In this document: one piece after another, positions 48,293 to 56,916 of the stretch
Layout: each line of letters opens with the position of its first letter
Position numbering within the stretch: position 1 is the stretch's first letter
Source: Candidatus Electrothrix rattekaaiensis
GTDB lineage: Bacteria > Desulfobacterota > Desulfobulbia > Desulfobulbales > Desulfobulbaceae
Direction: 5' to 3'
Length of the DNA: 64,000 bases
NCBI GenBank assembly: GCA_032595675.1
Contig: JAVQMD010000001.1
Span: forward strand, 496,001 to 560,000
Made by a program: the position numbers and the translations under genes
Notes under the pieces: generated by a model
What the model saw: the letters and a program-made list of their open reading frames with translations, nothing else
What the model was told of the DNA's origin: nothing
The model's database searches: none

Positions 48293-48655
48293 ATGGAAAA
48301 AGAACAACTGCAAGAATTCAGAGAGCAGCTTGAGGCAATGCGAGGAGAGATTATCTCCGACGTTGAACAAACGCTCACGGATATGACTAGCCAACACGGC
48401 AATATTCCTGATCCTAACGATAGGGCGACCATTGAGTCGGATCGCGAGTTTGAATTGCGCCTGCGTAGCAGGGAGCGTAAGTTGCTGAATAAAATAGAAT
48501 CGGCTATCGGCAGGATTGATAACGGAACCTATGGTATCTGTGCCGACTGTGAAGAACCTATAGGTATGAAGCGTTTGCAGGCTCGGCCAGTTGCAAGCTA
48601 CTGTATTGACTGCAAGCTTGAGCAGGAACGGCGGGAAAAAAACCTGGGGAAATAA
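48293..48655 (+). CDS. dksA: DksA/TraR-type zinc-finger transcription factor
   Basis: 120 residues. The N-terminal coiled coil has the tip motif DPNDRAT, matching the DxxDxA of DksA that enters the RNA polymerase secondary channel. The C-terminal C4 zinc finger is CADCEEPIGMKRLQARP…CIDC. Shorter than E. coli DksA (151), but the tip motif supports a real DksA function with ppGpp. The stop codon directly abuts the galT ATG. Confidence 0.85.
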   Translation: MEKEQLQEFREQLEAMRGEIISDVEQTLTDMTSQHGNIPDPNDRATIESDREFELRLRSRERKLLNKIESAIGRIDNGTYGICADCEEPIGMKRLQARPVASYCIDCKLEQERREKNLGK

Positions 48656-49657
48656 ATGCCTGAATTACGGAAGGATCCTATTCTCGGGCGTTGGATAATT
48701 ATTGCCAGGGAGCGAAGTAAACGACCAACGGATTTTGTTGTTGATACTCCGGTAACTGGCGGCGGTTTCTGTCCTCTTTGTCCGGAAAACGAAAAGACCA
48801 CACCCGGTGAAGTCTTGGTTTATGGGCGTGATCCGCACAGACCGGCCAATACATCGGGCTGGAAACTCCGGGTTGTGCCAAATAAGTATCCGGCCCTGGT
48901 GATCGAAGGGGAACTTGATAAGCAGGGAGAAGGGCTGTATGATCGTATGAATGGGATCGGCGCCCATGAGGTCGTGATTGAAAGCCCTGACCATGCTGAT
49001 CAGTTTGCCTTTCTCCCGCATGAGCAAATGATTCTCACTTTCAGGGCCTTTCAGGAGCGTATTCGGGATCTGTCTCATGATGACCGCTTTGTCTATGTGA
49101 TGGTGTTCAAGAATAACGGCAGAGCAGCAGGTGCCTCTCTTGAACATACCCATTCCCAGCTCGTTGCACTGCCGGTGATGCCACGTATGTTAGCGGCCGA
49201 GCTTGAAGGAAGTAAATCCTATTACGATTATAAGGATCGTTGCGTCTTTTGTGATATTATTCGCCAGGAGATTCAACAGGATACACGTTTGGTTTGTGAG
49301 AACGAACGCTTTGTTACTTTGGCCCCCTTTGCACCCCGCACACCCTTTGAGATGTGGATTTTGCCGAAGAAGCATAGCTCGTCCTATGTGAGTCAGGATG
49401 AGGCCTCGCTGGCTGACCTGACCCGTATTTTTTCCGAGACACTCAGGCGACTTGATGCCTGCATTCCGGGAATTCCCTATAATTTTGTCCTTCATACCCA
49501 ACCCCTTCAATCAGGTGCGCTTGATCATTATCATTGGCATTTTGAAATTGTCCCTAAACTGACCAATATTGCCGGATTTGAATGGGGAACGGGATTTTAT
49601 ATCAATCCGATGCCTCCTGAGGATGCGTGTCGGTATTTACGTCAGGTCGAACTGTAG
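48656..49657 (+). CDS. galT: Galactose-1-phosphate uridylyltransferase
   Basis: 333 residues. The N-terminal zinc pair (FCPLCPEN), NKYPAL, the GAHEVVIESPDH stretch and the HTHSQ motif (EHTHSQLVALPV) are followed by CVFCDI and a second HYHWHFEI segment. It exchanges UMP between UDP-glucose and galactose-1-phosphate in the Leloir pathway. In anaerobic deltaproteobacteria this family may also act as an ADP/UTP-glucose phosphorylase-like enzyme. The start follows the dksA-like stop without a gap. Confidence 0.88.
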   Translation: MPELRKDPILGRWIIIARERSKRPTDFVVDTPVTGGGFCPLCPENEKTTPGEVLVYGRDPHRPANTSGWKLRVVPNKYPALVIEGELDKQGEGLYDRMNGIGAHEVVIESPDHADQFAFLPHEQMILTFRAFQERIRDLSHDDRFVYVMVFKNNGRAAGASLEHTHSQLVALPVMPRMLAAELEGSKSYYDYKDRCVFCDIIRQEIQQDTRLVCENERFVTLAPFAPRTPFEMWILPKKHSSSYVSQDEASLADLTRIFSETLRRLDACIPGIPYNFVLHTQPLQSGALDHYHWHFEIVPKLTNIAGFEWGTGFYINPMPPEDACRYLRQVEL

Positions 49658-49669
49658 GAGATAAATACT

Positions 49670-50026
49670 GTGAAAAAAAAAAAGGTACTGCTTGTTGATG
49701 ACGAGGAGAGTATCCTCCTGTTGTACAGCGAGGAAATAGAGGAAGAGGGGTTTGCTGTGGAGGTTGCCCATAATGGTGACCAGGCTTTGGAAGTCTTTAA
49801 GGCTTCTCCACCGGATTTAGTGATTCTTGATATCAATATGCCGGGAATGAACGGCATTGAGGTACTCCGCCAAATGAAGGATATTAATAGTGAGCTCCCT
49901 GTGATCCTCAGTTCTGCGTACCCAGAATATAAAGAAGATTTGGGGGCTTGGGCTTCAGACGAGTATATCGTCAAGTCCGCCAACACAGACGAGTTGAAAG
50001 CTGCTGTCCATAAGTATCTCGACTAA
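49670..50026 (+). CDS. Single-domain response regulator
   Basis: 118 residues with a GTG start. Receiver domain only: acidic pocket LVDDEES, phospho-acceptor Asp in LVILDINMPGMNG, conserved Ser in ILSSAY and Lys in YIVKSAN. No output domain. It lies 12 nt after galT. The partner kinase is unknown; the orphan hybrid kinases at 32-37 kb are candidates only. Confidence 0.9.
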   Translation: MKKKKVLLVDDEESILLLYSEEIEEEGFAVEVAHNGDQALEVFKASPPDLVILDINMPGMNGIEVLRQMKDINSELPVILSSAYPEYKEDLGAWASDEYIVKSANTDELKAAVHKYLD

Positions 50027-50158
50027 AAAGTATCTCACTATAAGCCGGAGACTGAACTCTGTGGAGACAGTCCTTTCGCCATTTTCGCCAGTCTCTTTTG
50101 TGGATCGTGCTGGTTTTTTGCATTTCTATGACTGCCTTTTTGACAGTCAGTCTCTGTC

Positions 50159-50836
50159 ATGAAAGATATTCAGAACCTTCAGGATGATCGCCGAATCAGT
50201 ATTCGTAAGGTCGGCGTAAAAACTATTTCCTACCCCATTACCGTACTGGACCGACAAAAGAAGCTGCAACATACTGTGGCCACAGTGGACATGTATGTGA
50301 ACCTGCCCCATCGCTTCAAAGGGACGCATATGAGTCGTTTTGTCGAGATTCTGAACAGATTCCACGGTAAATTTGATCTACACAAGTTTCATTTGATTCT
50401 TCAGGACATGAAGAACCAGCTTGATGCCGAGGCAGCCCATCTGGAAGTACGGTTTCCCTATTTCCTTGAGCTCTCCGTTGAAGACGGTTCCGGTATGGAA
50501 CGCTATGAATGTCGTCTGCACGGTTCGTTGCAGGAACGCGACGATTTGGTCATGGAACTGAATGTGCCGATCACGTTGCCGAAATCTATGGGGCGTTGGG
50601 GCTATGCCCAGGTCTCTGTTCGCTTTCATGAATTTATCTGGCTTGAAGACCTGATCGGCAAAGTCCAGCAGGCTATTCGAGCTGGTTCGGAACAGACTGC
50701 ATCTGTTGAATCCCTGTGCGAGCAGCTTGGTGATACCCTGAAAGCCACCTCGGAGATCAGCTGGTTCCACGTTGAAGTGGAAAATCTTGCCAATGGCTGT
50801 TCCACCTTTGCTACGGTTGAAAGTACCCTTTGCTGA
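50159..50836 (+). CDS. FolE2-family GTP cyclohydrolase homologue lacking catalytic residues
   Basis: 225 residues. The N-terminal half is plainly FolE2: MKDIQNLQDDRR…KVGVKTISYP…QHTVATVDMYVNLPH…KGTHMSRFVEIL and LDAEAAHLEVRFPYF. But the catalytic CPCSK stretch is reduced to ITLPKSMG, the GAHNQRS motif reads GYAQVSV, the internal insertion near the active site is missing, and the C-terminal ESIHNH reads LANGCST. Thus the catalytic Cys, the zinc ligand His residues and the Glu are all gone. Typical FolE2 is about 255-270 residues. It is most likely a pseudoenzyme or a protein of new function. No clear ribosome site precedes the ATG. Confidence 0.82.
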   Translation: MKDIQNLQDDRRISIRKVGVKTISYPITVLDRQKKLQHTVATVDMYVNLPHRFKGTHMSRFVEILNRFHGKFDLHKFHLILQDMKNQLDAEAAHLEVRFPYFLELSVEDGSGMERYECRLHGSLQERDDLVMELNVPITLPKSMGRWGYAQVSVRFHEFIWLEDLIGKVQQAIRAGSEQTASVESLCEQLGDTLKATSEISWFHVEVENLANGCSTFATVESTLC

Positions 50837-51027
50837 TGAGTTCTTTATGTAGGTATTCATACATGTTGATTTTTTCCGATGAACTGACAATAGTACGAAT
50901 CATGCCAGAAAAAACCTAAGTTGGATAATAACTACTTCTTAGTTTACTTGAAAAAAATTGTGTCAACGCATTTATTTCTGTTTTTTCGCAGATTGAGTTC
51001 AGAATCATGAAAAAAAAATGACAGGAC

Positions 51028-51056
51028 TTGCCTGACGTTTTAATATATATTATATA
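51028..51056 (+). promoter_or_regulatory. Promoter upstream of the riboswitch
   Basis: TTGCCT (51028-51033), exactly 17 nt, TATATA (51051-51056). The transcript would start near 51063, about 40 nt before the riboswitch aptamer. Confidence 0.55.
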
Positions 51057-51100
51057 ACAGCTCGTTTACTGAGCAGATATCTCTGCTTTCTGGCTGGAGC

Positions 51101-51190
51101 CGGAAAGTTGATAAAGCCACAGTCGTCGTGAGGCGATGTCGGAAAGCCACGGATCTCCCTGAATGAGACAGCCGGGTTACCTACTTTTAC
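51101..51190 (+). promoter_or_regulatory. c-di-GMP-I (GEMM) riboswitch
   Basis: The plus strand holds the conserved layout: GATAAAGCCA; a P2 hairpin TCGTC-GTGA-GGCGA closed by a GNRA tetraloop (51122-51135); the J2/3 stretch GTCGGAAAGCCACGG; a P3 stem CGGATCTC/GAGACAGCCG; and the 3' GCCGGGTTACC. P1 can close by AAAGT (51104-51108) with ACTTT (51183-51187). GNRA loop, AAAGCCACGG and GACAGCCGGGTTACC are the recognisable GEMM signatures. Covariance scoring was not possible here. Confidence 0.75.
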
Positions 51191-51214
51191 TTCTGAGTGC
51201 CGGAGTGTAGAGCT

Positions 51215-51370
51215 ATGTTTATCCAAAATACGTCCCATCCTTCTGTAGTTCCAGTTATCTTTCTTTCCGCCTTTTTCTCACTTATCTTTTTAGAAGAAGC
51301 TCTGCGTACTTGTTTGGGTACTGCCGAATATTGCACTCTTATGCCTTTCGTGACAGGAAGAGTCAGATAA
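51215..51370 (+). CDS. Possible small membrane peptide downstream of the riboswitch
   Basis: 51-residue reading frame from ATG 51215, with GGAG at 51202-51205 upstream. The product has a hydrophobic core (VVPVIFLSAFFSLIFL) that could cross the membrane and no recognised homologue. It is the first ORF after the riboswitch, 25 nt downstream, so it could be the regulated gene. It may equally be a chance frame. Confidence 0.3.
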   Translation: MFIQNTSHPSVVPVIFLSAFFSLIFLEEALRTCLGTAEYCTLMPFVTGRVR

Positions 51371-51464
51371 GTTTTGCAGTTTCAGGGTGGTGGAATAAAT
51401 AGTTAATGGTGATTTGGTGTCGAGATCAGATTGCCAGTTATTCTCTCTCTGTTTTTATCATGGG

Positions 51465-51494
51465 TTGACAACCATCGCCTAATTGTTTTATTAT
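51465..51494 (+). promoter_or_regulatory. Second promoter-like pair in the intergenic region
   Basis: Perfect TTGACA (51465-51470), 18-nt spacer, TATTAT (51489-51494), about 500 nt before the oxidoreductase start. It may provide riboswitch-independent transcription. Confidence 0.45.
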
Positions 51495-51994
51495 TATAGT
51501 AATAAAAGATTTTTTTTTGCGTGATTAAGAGTTGCAACCTGAGACCTTTCTGATGAGGATACCCACCAAAATGTGCCTACCCTGCTCTCGGTAGTTTTTT
51601 CTGCCGGGATTCTTTGCACAATATGTGCAGATAGTTAATGCTTATTTGCTGTTTATAATCAGGTGCTCATCTGCACTAGTATCTAGTTATGACGAAAATT
51701 TAGGGCTGTTGTATCAAAACAGAATCCACAGATTAATCGGAAGTGATACAGCCAATCCTATTTTCTAGCTTTCTATATCATCCTATATGCTTGAGATTTT
51801 AAAAAACAGGAACGTATTGAGAATACACATGGCTAAAACGGCTTAATCTTAACACCTGAAAAGGAGGTGCTTGGCTTTTACTACTATTCCGTGTGCTTAA
51901 AGAAATATGTCGTGTGTTATCAAGACACTTGACGATGTATATTGTATGCCTAAAGAGTGCGAGCCCAGTGCCGATGATACAAGAGGAGAACCAA

Positions 51995-53794
51995 ATGATT
52001 TCACGCAGAGATTTTCTAAGAATATCAGCGATGGCTTCAGCAGCGGCACTCGTGAATTGGCAGTGTCCAACAAAAAGAGCAAGAGCAGCGGACGAAGACG
52101 GATATAATGCAATCATCATCGGTGCCGGACTGGGTGGGCTGTCCTGTGCAGCATTGCTTGCAAGCAAAGGGTTCAGGCCGCTTGTTATTGATAAACGGAA
52201 TGTCCCCGGGGGGTACGCCACCTCGTTTCAACGACAGGAGGGATATGGCACGTCGTTTCAGCCCGGAAGCCCCGGAGGGTTGTTTACCTGCGAGGCATCC
52301 TTGCACGGCATTACAGGAAACCCGTTGGGTATAGCGTTATTAAGCCAGCTGTTCGGGATGCTGCCGGAACAAATAAAAGCCGCAATGCTCGTCCCGCACG
52401 ACTATAGCTGGAGTTCACTTTATCCCGACTTTCCGCTGAATATACCGCAGCCTCAGGAAGGGACTTCTCCCGAGGAAACCTTGACAAGGCTTGGTGGGAT
52501 GCTGGTCTCTATGTTTCCTGATGAGACAGAGGGAATCACAGGATACATGCAATGCTGGGGCGGCTTGCTTACCGACATAGCAAGATTTTACGATCCCGAT
52601 AATGGTGGTATTCCCGATGACATGTCCGAATTTCCGGTTATGTATCCTACATGGACAAGCATGCTGTGGGAAGAAAAGAAGAAGAAAACAAAAACAGAAA
52701 CAAAAACACTGACAGACCTTTTTAAAGAATACAAGATCAAGAATCCGCAACTACAGACTATTCTTGGTCAATCCTGGCCGTATTACGGACTTCCACCGTC
52801 AGAAATTCCGGCTTGGCTCTATCTGATGTACACCGGATTCTATCATGCCTATGGTAATTATTATATCAAAGGGACTTCTCAGAGTTTGAGCGATGCCTTA
52901 AAGAATTTGATTGAATACAACGGTGGTACGTTCCTCCCTAATACTGAAGTGACAGAAATTCTGCTTGACGAGACCGGTCGAGCCGTCGGTGTTCAAACAC
53001 AAAACGGTGATAACGGTGATGCATATTATGCCAATGCTGTTGTAAGTAATGCGGCTGTTCCTCAGACCTTCAGCCTCATCCCGAAATCAGCCGGTATGCC
53101 GACGGAGTATAATGAATATCTTGACATGATATCTTCGTACAAACCGAGTACCAGTCATTTCAATGTCTGGCTGGGGCTGGATATGTCTGAAGGCGATGAT
53201 GGATTTCTTGATAGCTATAAAAATATTCTCAGATCAAATACGTTGGTTTATACCGGTTACAAACACCTCCATGCCTATCAGGCATCTCTGCAATGTGCTC
53301 CTGAACGATCTGGATTTTCCATATTGGCCTACGACAAGTTAAGCGGAGATATTCCACATTCACCGGAAGGCTACGCTTCGATCACTCTCTCCATGCTTTC
53401 CGACTACAGACCTTGGAAACGGTTTGAAGCGGATTACTTGGCTGGAAACAAGACTGCGTATCACGTAGAGAAAAACCGCATTGCCGAAACCTTGATCAGC
53501 TTGGCTGAAGAGCGGGTGCTGCCGGGTCTTTCAGGAAGAATACGAATGCGGGAGGCATCTACACCGTTGACCAATGTTCGCTTTACCTCTAATAATCAGG
53601 GCGCAATATACGGATATGACCAAACAGAGGATAATTCAGGTTTGACTCGGCTCGGTAATCGAACACCTGTACCGGGTCTTTACCTTGCAAGTGCATGGAC
53701 CAATCCGGGCGGCGGTTTTGAGATGGTTATGCTCTCCGGTACAGAAGCTGTTAAATGTATGGCTGAGGACGGGTGCCTGATTCCTCCAAGCTGA
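51995..53794 (+). CDS. Tat-exported FAD-dependent oxidoreductase, phytoene desaturase-like
   Basis: 599 residues from ATG 51995, chosen because AAGAGGAG is 6 nt upstream and the product then opens with a twin-arginine signal (SRRDFLRISAMASAAALVNW). The dinucleotide-binding motif IIIGAGLGGLSCAALLASKGF with the following acidic residue (VIDKR) marks a CrtI/NAD(P)-binding Rossmann FAD enzyme. The C-terminal YLASAWTNPGGGFEMVMLSG is the second FAD motif of the phytoene desaturase/all-trans-retinol saturase group. Export to the periplasm is unusual for carotenoid enzymes, so the substrate is unknown. The upstream 1.1 kb carries the riboswitch. Confidence 0.85.
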   Translation: MISRRDFLRISAMASAAALVNWQCPTKRARAADEDGYNAIIIGAGLGGLSCAALLASKGFRPLVIDKRNVPGGYATSFQRQEGYGTSFQPGSPGGLFTCEASLHGITGNPLGIALLSQLFGMLPEQIKAAMLVPHDYSWSSLYPDFPLNIPQPQEGTSPEETLTRLGGMLVSMFPDETEGITGYMQCWGGLLTDIARFYDPDNGGIPDDMSEFPVMYPTWTSMLWEEKKKKTKTETKTLTDLFKEYKIKNPQLQTILGQSWPYYGLPPSEIPAWLYLMYTGFYHAYGNYYIKGTSQSLSDALKNLIEYNGGTFLPNTEVTEILLDETGRAVGVQTQNGDNGDAYYANAVVSNAAVPQTFSLIPKSAGMPTEYNEYLDMISSYKPSTSHFNVWLGLDMSEGDDGFLDSYKNILRSNTLVYTGYKHLHAYQASLQCAPERSGFSILAYDKLSGDIPHSPEGYASITLSMLSDYRPWKRFEADYLAGNKTAYHVEKNRIAETLISLAEERVLPGLSGRIRMREASTPLTNVRFTSNNQGAIYGYDQTEDNSGLTRLGNRTPVPGLYLASAWTNPGGGFEMVMLSGTEAVKCMAEDGCLIPPS

Positions 53795-53811
53795 AAAAAG
53801 GCGTTTTTCAT

Positions 53812-53857
53812 ATGAAAATGTCAGGTGACTCGTCCGATTCACCTGACTCATTTTCAT
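53812..53857. terminator. Strong hairpin after the oxidoreductase gene
   Basis: ATGAAAATG-TCAGGTGA pairs with TCACCTGA-CTCATTTTCAT (one bulge), 10-nt loop, followed by GTTTTG. It could work as a bidirectional terminator; the T-run is modest. Confidence 0.55.
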
Positions 53858-53918
53858 GTTTTGTTGTGGCTGCTGGTCATATGATTATTATTGGCATATC
53901 GTTTTAAAGCGATTGCAG

Positions 53919-54051
53919 CGGGCTTGGTTCTAACTTTGGCCACCTTGCTAAATCAACCTGCGCCCGTGTATTTATCTTGTTGATTCTGTAGTCTTCTTTT
54001 AATGCTAAGTGTCAGTCGTAAATCAATTGGCCGAACTTAGAACCAAGCCCG
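53919..54051. mobile_element. MITE-like element with 15-bp perfect terminal inverted repeats
   Basis: CGGGCTTGGTTCTAA at 53919-53933 is exactly inverted at 54037-54051 (TTAGAACCAAGCCCG), with further partial complementarity inside (TTTGGCCA / TGGCCGAA). The 133-bp unit has an AT-rich non-coding core. No target-site duplication is obvious. It lies between the convergent oxidoreductase and flavodoxin genes, where a large two-ended stem could also act as a terminator. Confidence 0.55.
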
Positions 54052-54099
54052 AAAAAAGTAAGAATACTGGAAATCCATGCCTTTTCTAAGTTGATATTT

Positions 54100-55587
54100 T
54101 TAGGAATAATATTTATTTTTTTTGTTGGGTTTATCAAGATAAGGCGTGTCAAGCATTGCTTGTTGAGAAAGCCCATTTTTGAGGCCCTCCTTTTTCCACG
54201 CCCAATTTGATGTTTTTATAAAAAAATAGCACCAACTAGCCCACGAAACACAAGGCACGGGTTTCTGAGCCATCAGCCGGACGGCTTTTTCCGGTACGGT
54301 CTGACCTGCTGCAAGAGCTGAAGTCGTTATATTCAACGCATGTATTACATTGAGCAAAGGGAGACGGCGCAGTCCCTTGCCGCCTTTGAGTCCGCAAGGA
54401 GAGTGACCGCAAAGAAGGGCCTCCCCCGCTCCCAGAGCTAGTCCTCCAGCCCAGATAAAGTCGCTGGCAGAAGCAAAATTGCGGCAAAGAGTTAAGGCCG
54501 GGACGTTCTGCTGGGGTTCTGGGAAACCGTTATTGACAATAGCACATAGCCTCTTTCGGCCAGCAAATGTAACCTCCCTCCATGAGGAAATGATTTCAAG
54601 TGCTTTGGTTGTCAGAAAAGGCAATGCATCAACGTAGAGCGGAAAGGATAATAATATCAGGTCTGCTCTATCTGTTGCATGACACAGCTTATGCTGTCCC
54701 CGTCGGTCCGATAACAGCTCTGCTTTAAGGGAGAATGAATCAGTCTGCCACCCATACCGTTGTTGCAGCCTGTCGATTAGGTATGTTCCCAGGACAGCGG
54801 AGGTGCTCCGGCTCCCAATTTTCGGACTACCCAATATGAGCAACGCTCTCCGCTTTTTTCCTGTCTGAATGGGTTCCGGCGATGCTGATGATACGCATAC
54901 TTGCAATAAATCTTTCTTTGTATAGTGTGGCGGTAGGCGGTCCGTTCGGGCAAGGAGATCTAGAAAATGCTTTTTAAGCGTATCATGGGAATTCGTACTG
55001 CAGACAACTTCTGAGGCGTAGCTTGACGCATGATAATTGATCGCGTTACGCCCTACAAGTAGATTAAAACAGGCGATTGTTTCTTGCCTCGTTTTTTGTT
55101 GAGGAGCGGACTGAACGCCAATCCCCACAAAACGGGGAACTGTAGGGTAGCGGCTGTAATGACGGGTTTCTCCATCCGCTCCACTGAAGAAAGGGAGCAT
55201 CAGTGGTAGAAAACGTTCTAGAATTTTTTTTATTTCCGATGAGACTCCTCCAAAAACGACCGGACTGAAAAAGATAACCGTATCGCTTTGCAAAATGTCC
55301 TGAAGAAGTCCGGCACCCGCATCAGAATGGACGCATTTACCCGGCAACCGATTCCAACAATGAAAACAGCCGATACATTGCTTGAGTCGTATATCCCGCA
55401 ATCTGACCGACTGTACTTCGTGACCGGTTTGCTGCCGGACAATTTTGATCAGGACGGAAAAAATTGTCTCAAGATGAGTGTCGTCGGTTCGTGTACCATC
55501 TAAAATAATTGTTTTGCTGCCGGATAGCTTGTAGCGGGAGCTAGTTCGTATACGGTTTATCAAATAATCTTTGTTTTGCGAGTGCAT
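54100..55587 (-). CDS. Double flavodoxin-like oxidoreductase, copy 2
   Basis: 495 residues with two flavodoxin/NADPH-dependent FMN reductase folds. Domain A opens with IILDGTRTDDTHLETI and has a cysteine cluster CIGCFHCWNRLPGKC, as in iron-sulfur flavoproteins. Domain B opens with ALLILGSPKIGSRSTSAVLGTYL, a second FMN-phosphate loop, without the cysteines. It is paralogous along its length to the upstream gene. The ATG at 55587 lies 47 nt inside that gene, with no independent ribosome site, so translation is probably coupled. Likely a cytoplasmic electron-transfer protein; partner unknown. Confidence 0.75.
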   Translation of the reverse strand: MHSQNKDYLINRIRTSSRYKLSGSKTIILDGTRTDDTHLETIFSVLIKIVRQQTGHEVQSVRLRDIRLKQCIGCFHCWNRLPGKCVHSDAGAGLLQDILQSDTVIFFSPVVFGGVSSEIKKILERFLPLMLPFFSGADGETRHYSRYPTVPRFVGIGVQSAPQQKTRQETIACFNLLVGRNAINYHASSYASEVVCSTNSHDTLKKHFLDLLARTDRLPPHYTKKDLLQVCVSSASPEPIQTGKKRRALLILGSPKIGSRSTSAVLGTYLIDRLQQRYGWQTDSFSLKAELLSDRRGQHKLCHATDRADLILLSFPLYVDALPFLTTKALEIISSWREVTFAGRKRLCAIVNNGFPEPQQNVPALTLCRNFASASDFIWAGGLALGAGEALLCGHSPCGLKGGKGLRRLPLLNVIHALNITTSALAAGQTVPEKAVRLMAQKPVPCVSWASWCYFFIKTSNWAWKKEGLKNGLSQQAMLDTPYLDKPNKKNKYYS

Positions 55588-56908
55588 GCTGTTTCGCCAT
55601 TTTTTTCCATTTTTTGCTGCTTACTTGCATAAACAGCCACCGCCATGCATCAAAGGAAATGAACGGTAAAGGTTTTTTTGCGATGAGTCGTACCGCTTTT
55701 TCAGGTATCGGACATCCCATTGCAATAGCATCAGCGGTAATATTAAGTGCTCGAATCACATAGAGAAGAGGAGGGCGCAAAGCTCCTCCTTTGAAGCCAG
55801 CGAGTGGCTGACCGCTGACCAGAGCTTCGCCTGCTCCCAGTGTGATTGCTCCGCTCCAAGTCATACCGCATTCGGTAGAAAAATTATGACAGATCGCCAA
55901 AGCCACAGCACACTGGAGTGACTCAGGGAACCCGTTATTGATCAAAACGTAAAGTTTTTGTTTTCGATCATTTTTTATTCTTGCACGATGTGAAGCAATG
56001 ATCTCAATCGCCTTTGTCATTAGGAACGGGAGTGAGTCAATATATAGCGGGAATGAAATGATAATTGCATCAGCTTGGTCCACAGCGGCACAGAGCGTAC
56101 TGCGCCCCTTGGAATCTTGTATGTCCTCGGTAAGGCACAGTGACTCAGTTTCCCATTTGTGCCGAACAAGCCTTTTTAGCAGATGTTCTCCTAGGACAGC
56201 GGAGGTACAGGAATCTTTGCGTTTTGGACTACCGATAATGAGCAGTGCCCTGCCGGTATTTGGTGGGGTTTCTGGTTTGGCAACGGTAGCGGGCGGCAGC
56301 AATAGGGCAAGTTCATTACCCCAAGGCAGTCGATCTGTTCTGGCGAGCAGTTCTCGGAAGCGAGCGCGAAGGGTTTCCGGGGAAGCCGATTCGCTGACAA
56401 TTTCTGCGGTATAATCCACATCGGCGTTTATCGCGTTCCTCCCGACAAGTGTTTTGAAACAACGGCGAACCTCTTCTCGGGGCCGAGGGTGAATTCCAAT
56501 TCCAACAAAACGGGGACGCAGCAGATAGCGCGGAGGATGGTGCGTCTCATCGTGCTTCGTTTTTTTAAAGAATGGGAGAGCGACCGGCAGCAGACGGTCC
56601 ACGATTTTTTTTAGCTCGGATGAATAGCCCCCGAAGACAACCGGTGTAATGAGAATGACCGTATCGCTGTTGATGAATTTTTCAAGGATATCGTTTCCGG
56701 CATCAACATAAATGCATTTGCCGGGTGTTTTTGTCCAGCATTGAAAACAGCCGATACAGTGATTGATTTTTATGTCCTTCAACTTGATTCTTTCTGCTTT
56801 CGTTCCGTTATCCTGCAACAAAAAATCGGCCAGAAGATTGCATATTGAATCAAGATTTCCGTCTTCAGCGCGTGTTCCGTCCAAAATTAGTGTTTTCTGT
56901 CGTGACAT
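55541..56908 (-). CDS. Double flavodoxin-like oxidoreductase, copy 1
   Basis: 455 residues from ATG 56908, giving MSRQKTLILDGTRAEDG, which aligns with the paralogue; ATG 56926 would overlap the kinase stop by 10 nt and is an alternative. A GGAG within the kinase's final codons precedes the start. Domain A: flavodoxin fold with CIGCFQCWTKTPGKC. Domain B: ALLIIGSPKRKDSCTSAVLGEHL, then SFPLYIDSLPFLMTKAIEII. Both domains have FMN-binding-like loops. The fused two-flavodoxin design with one cysteine cluster suggests internal electron relay (inference). It is probably an operon partner of the upstream kinase-GGDEF gene. Confidence 0.77.
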   Translation of the reverse strand: MSRQKTLILDGTRAEDGNLDSICNLLADFLLQDNGTKAERIKLKDIKINHCIGCFQCWTKTPGKCIYVDAGNDILEKFINSDTVILITPVVFGGYSSELKKIVDRLLPVALPFFKKTKHDETHHPPRYLLRPRFVGIGIHPRPREEVRRCFKTLVGRNAINADVDYTAEIVSESASPETLRARFRELLARTDRLPWGNELALLLPPATVAKPETPPNTGRALLIIGSPKRKDSCTSAVLGEHLLKRLVRHKWETESLCLTEDIQDSKGRSTLCAAVDQADAIIISFPLYIDSLPFLMTKAIEIIASHRARIKNDRKQKLYVLINNGFPESLQCAVALAICHNFSTECGMTWSGAITLGAGEALVSGQPLAGFKGGALRPPLLYVIRALNITADAIAMGCPIPEKAVRLIAKKPLPFISFDAWRWLFMQVSSKKWKKMAKQHALAKQRLFDKPYTN

Positions 56909-56916
56909 TTCGTCTG

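Larger units (their letters stand above)
50837..51994. other. Long intergenic region with regulatory elements
   Basis: Over 1.1 kb without a conserved gene, AT-rich. It contains, in order, a promoter (51028-51056), a c-di-GMP-I riboswitch (51101-51190), a possible small ORF (51215-51370), a second promoter-like pair (51465-51494), an inverted repeat TGCACA-ATA-TGTGCA (51615-51629) followed by TATAAT (51654-51659), and a small hairpin CACCT/AGGTG near 51855-51871. It leads into the FAD oxidoreductase gene. Confidence 0.6.

Noticed and set aside
51050-51238. 62-residue minus-strand frame over the riboswitch
   Set aside because: It is explained by the structured RNA on the plus strand and has no ribosome site or homology.
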